Below are positions 61,533 to 64,000 of a DNA stretch of 64,000 nt, in pieces (position 1 is the first letter of the stretch; each line of letters begins with the position of its first letter). A program made the translations under genes and the position numbers. The notes below the pieces were generated by a model. That model saw nothing but the letters and a program-made list of their open reading frames with translations, did not search any database and was not told where the DNA came from. The stretch is from positions 1 to 64,000 of the forward strand of contig NZ_JAKRFI010000002.1 in assembly GCF_022348165.1 (NCBI RefSeq), given 5' to 3'. Origin of the DNA: Halomonas sp. McH1-25 (lineage in GTDB: Bacteria; Pseudomonadota; Gammaproteobacteria; Pseudomonadales; Halomonadaceae).

Positions 61533-63911
61533 GTGTTACTACCGCGCCTGAAAGCTCGATTGAGCCATTGGCTTGCGCTCATTTTGCTACTGGTGGCAAT
61601 GCCGGCCCTGGCTCAACAGGCAGAGACCACAGCGAGCGACACCGCCAGCGACACGATGGCCTACTCTACCCTGGCCGACCTACTCGAGAATGACGCCACC
61701 CGCCAGCGCCTGATCGGGCAGTTACGCACCCTGGCAAGTGATGACGCTGGCGCAAGCATCGAGGCTCCCGGCGAGCTTGCCGCACAGGAAGCCGCCGGCG
61801 AACCCACCCCGGCCGATACTTCCCTAGCCCGACGTCTAGCCGAAACCACCAGCGGAGTCGCCAGTGACCTGGGGCAACAATTCACCGCCCTGACCCATGC
61901 GCTGAGCACCCTTTTTACGTCGGCCGATCCCGATGCGGGGCCACAAATCAGTATGGCCGAGATCACCGATGCGGCCCTGAACCTGGCATTGGTCATCGTT
62001 GCGACCTTTGCCACCTTCGTGATACTACGCAGCCTGGCGAGGCCGCTATTCAGCCGGGTCAGTCATTGGTCACAGCATAGCGGCGGTCGCAGCCCTCTGT
62101 TACGCATCATCCTTGCCGTAGCGTTCGCCGCCCTCATCGATGTCGTCGTCGTGGCACTGGCCTACGTCGGTGGCAACCTGATCGCCACCTTCGCCATCGG
62201 CGAAACAGGCGAACTCTCGACACGCGCCTCGCTGTTCCTGAATGCTTTCCTGATCATCGAACTGATCAAGGCGGCAATCAGAATGCTGTTCTCGTCCCGC
62301 TACGAGGGCCTGCGCCTGCTGCCGGCCTCGACCCAGGAGGCTGCACACTGGAACCGCTGGCTGGCGACACTGACCGGCTTCGTAGGCTACGGCATGCTGG
62401 TCGTGGTTCCTATCGTCAATTTCTACCTCTCGTCCGCGCTGGGGCGCGGCATCGGCCTGGTCATCATGCTGCTGGCCTTCGTCTATGCGACCGTTTTCGT
62501 GTTGAAGAACCGGCTAAAGCTGCGCCATGCGCTGGAAGCGCGTGCCGCCAAGGCCAGCATGAGCGCCTCACGCGTCGCCCTGAACTTGTTGGCCAAACTC
62601 TGGCACTGGCTTGCCATCGCCTACTTCCTGGTCGTCCTGCTGCTGAGCATCGTACGCCCCGAGGATGCGCTGCCCAGCGTCATGCTGGCGACGTTGCAGA
62701 CGCTGATCATCGTCGGCATCGGCCTACTGCTCTCCGGGGTGCTGACCCAGTTGATCGGCAAGCGCATCACGCTTTCCGATGACCTGCGCCGCAAGCTGCC
62801 CAAGCTCGAGGTGCGGTTGAACGCCTATATCCCTACCTTTCTCAAGGTGATCCGCGCCATCATTCTGATTACGGTGGTACTGCTGGTTCTGAATGCCTGG
62901 GGCGTATTCGATCTGGCCGCCTGGTATGCCACCGATGCCGGTGCGGGCACGGTCAGCAAGCTGATCGACGTGATCATCATCCTGGTCGTGGCAGCCGCAT
63001 TGTGGATCGCTCTGGCCAGCCTGATCGAGCATCGCCTGAGTCCCGAGACCGGCACCGGCGAGCCTTCCGCCCGCGCCAAGACGCTGCTCAGCCTGTTCCG
63101 CAATGCCTTGGCCATCGCCTTGATCACCATGACCGGCATGATCGTGCTGGCCGAGATCGGCATCAATATCGGGCCGCTGATCGCCGGTGCCGGGGTGCTG
63201 GGCCTGGCCATCGGCTTTGGTGCACAGAAGCTGGTACAGGACATCATCACCGGCATCTTCATCCAGGTGGAGAACGCCATGAACACCGGCGACGTGGTCT
63301 CGGTGGGCGGCATCACCGGCACGGCCGAGCGCCTGAGCATCCGTTCGGTGGGCATTCGCGATCTGTCCGGCACCTACCACATCGTGCCGTTCTCCAGCGT
63401 CGATACCGTCTCCAACTACATGCGTGAGTTCGGCAACCACGTCGGCGAATACGGTATCGCCTACCGCGAGAACATCGACCATGCCATCGAGCATTTGCAG
63501 GCCGCTTTCGAGGAACTCAAGACCAGCGAGGAATTCGGTCATAAGCTCTTGGCGCCGCTCACCGTGGCGGGGGTCACCGCACTGGCCGACAGTTCGGTCA
63601 ATATCCGCGTGATCATCAAGACAACGCCCGGCGACCAGTGGGGCGTGGGGCGCGCCTACAACCGTCTGGTCAAGATGCACTTCGATGCCGCCGGCATCGA
63701 GATCCCGTTCCCGCATACCACGCTGTACTTCGGCGAGAACAAGGACGGTACGGCACCGCCGGCCCATCTACGCCTAGCCGAGGATCGTCGTCAGGCGGTG
63801 GAGGCCCAGCCGGAGCAGCCCGACACGTCGGGTACCGAGACCTACCGGGTCAACGATCCCTCCCACCGCAAGCCGGATGCGGACGACGTGGACGCCCCCC
63901 AGGCACGCTGA
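61533..63911 (+). CDS. Large MscS-family mechanosensitive channel
   Basis: A 792-residue inner-membrane channel of the MscS superfamily, of the long type (E. coli YbiO is 741). A signal peptide (cleavage near ALAQQ) and a periplasmic domain (about 30-150) come first. About ten transmembrane helices follow, then the pore helix and beta domain with LIAGAGVLGLAIGFGAQKLV and DIITGIFIQVENAMNTGDVV. The cytoplasmic part follows and the C-terminal tail is charged. The start is GTG at 61533, with GGAGG 6 bases before it; the first codon of the longer frame lacks one. It would relieve osmotic downshock, which is relevant for a halophile. Confidence 0.88.
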   Translation: MLLPRLKARLSHWLALILLLVAMPALAQQAETTASDTASDTMAYSTLADLLENDATRQRLIGQLRTLASDDAGASIEAPGELAAQEAAGEPTPADTSLARRLAETTSGVASDLGQQFTALTHALSTLFTSADPDAGPQISMAEITDAALNLALVIVATFATFVILRSLARPLFSRVSHWSQHSGGRSPLLRIILAVAFAALIDVVVVALAYVGGNLIATFAIGETGELSTRASLFLNAFLIIELIKAAIRMLFSSRYEGLRLLPASTQEAAHWNRWLATLTGFVGYGMLVVVPIVNFYLSSALGRGIGLVIMLLAFVYATVFVLKNRLKLRHALEARAAKASMSASRVALNLLAKLWHWLAIAYFLVVLLLSIVRPEDALPSVMLATLQTLIIVGIGLLLSGVLTQLIGKRITLSDDLRRKLPKLEVRLNAYIPTFLKVIRAIILITVVLLVLNAWGVFDLAAWYATDAGAGTVSKLIDVIIILVVAAALWIALASLIEHRLSPETGTGEPSARAKTLLSLFRNALAIALITMTGMIVLAEIGINIGPLIAGAGVLGLAIGFGAQKLVQDIITGIFIQVENAMNTGDVVSVGGITGTAERLSIRSVGIRDLSGTYHIVPFSSVDTVSNYMREFGNHVGEYGIAYRENIDHAIEHLQAAFEELKTSEEFGHKLLAPLTVAGVTALADSSVNIRVIIKTTPGDQWGVGRAYNRLVKMHFDAAGIEIPFPHTTLYFGENKDGTAPPAHLRLAEDRRQAVEAQPEQPDTSGTETYRVNDPSHRKPDADDVDAPQAR

Positions 63912-63951
63912 ACGCGTCGCCTGAACGAAGAGTGACCCGAAAGAGGAGAGA

Positions 63952-63980
63952 AAAAGGGCTGCCGATTCGGCAGCCCTTTT
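63952..63980 (+). terminator. Terminator of the MscS-type gene
   Basis: A perfect 12-bp stem (63952-63963 with 63969-63980) with a 5-base loop and TTTT at the end of the right arm. Confidence 0.88.
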
Positions 63981-64000
63981 GCATGGCGCACGGTGCCGCC

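Overview
This 64 kb window is dense, GC-rich gammaproteobacterial chromosome. The gene orders are grpE-dnaK-dnaJ ... dapB-carAB-greA-yhbY/rlmE-ftsH-folP-glmM-tpiA-secG-tRNA-Leu-tRNA-fMet-rimP-nusA-infB-rbfA-truB-rpsO-pnp and dksA-gluQRS-cbrB-pcnB-folK-panBC. They are those of the Pseudomonas/Oceanospirillales branch. The acidic, GC-rich proteins suggest a halophile such as Halomonas, but this is an inference and not proven by any single gene. Nearly everything is core genome; no insertion sequence, prophage, integrase or CRISPR array was seen.

Layout. 1-358: tandem promoters facing left out of the window, probably for an rRNA operon just outside it, with a pair of perfect DnaA boxes. 359-12517: tyrS, anmK, pilU/pilT, yggS-proC-yggT, metX-metW, a DUF4426 protein, and an aminotransferase-sfsA-chaN operon. 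12758-22078: dksA, gluQRS, cbrB, a long non-coding interval, pcnB-folK-panB-panC-panD and a thiolase. 22185-31197: pnp, rpsO, truB, rbfA, infB, nusA, rimP and two tRNAs (all minus). 31292-44093: secG, tpiA, glmM, folP, ftsH, rlmE, greA, carB, carA, dapB (minus) and yhbY (plus). 44217-49139: an accessory block (phytase-like lipoprotein, iron-complex-type ABC transporter, EamA exporter) that splits the usual dnaJ-dapB junction. 49301-58029: dnaJ, dnaK, grpE, recN, fur, bamE, rnfH, ratA, smpB and the tmRNA. 58248-63911: a SbtA-type permease with a divergent LysR regulator, a hairpin-rich repeat, two tiny zinc-ribbon proteins and a large MscS-type channel.

The most interesting signal is the interval between cbrB and pcnB (about 15.8-16.53 kb). 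It contains inverted TGTTAC/GTAACA half-sites, a sigma-54 -24/-12 element, a run of seven predicted hairpins that each present an AAC-rich loop, and a strong intrinsic terminator. This is the expected architecture and position of a CrcZ-type catabolite-repression RNA, a decoy for the Hfq/Crc translational repressor driven by CbrB. The partner kinase gene cbrA is absent from its usual place between gluQRS and cbrB; what remains is a stretch of about 65 codons that still reads as the G2 box of a histidine-kinase ATPase domain. The window thus suggests a CbrB-CrcZ branch whose local sensor kinase has decayed.

Other regulation visible in the sequence: sigma-32 promoters before grpE and dnaK, a LexA box before recN, a possible Fur box before the ABC operon, and intrinsic terminators at most convergent gene ends.
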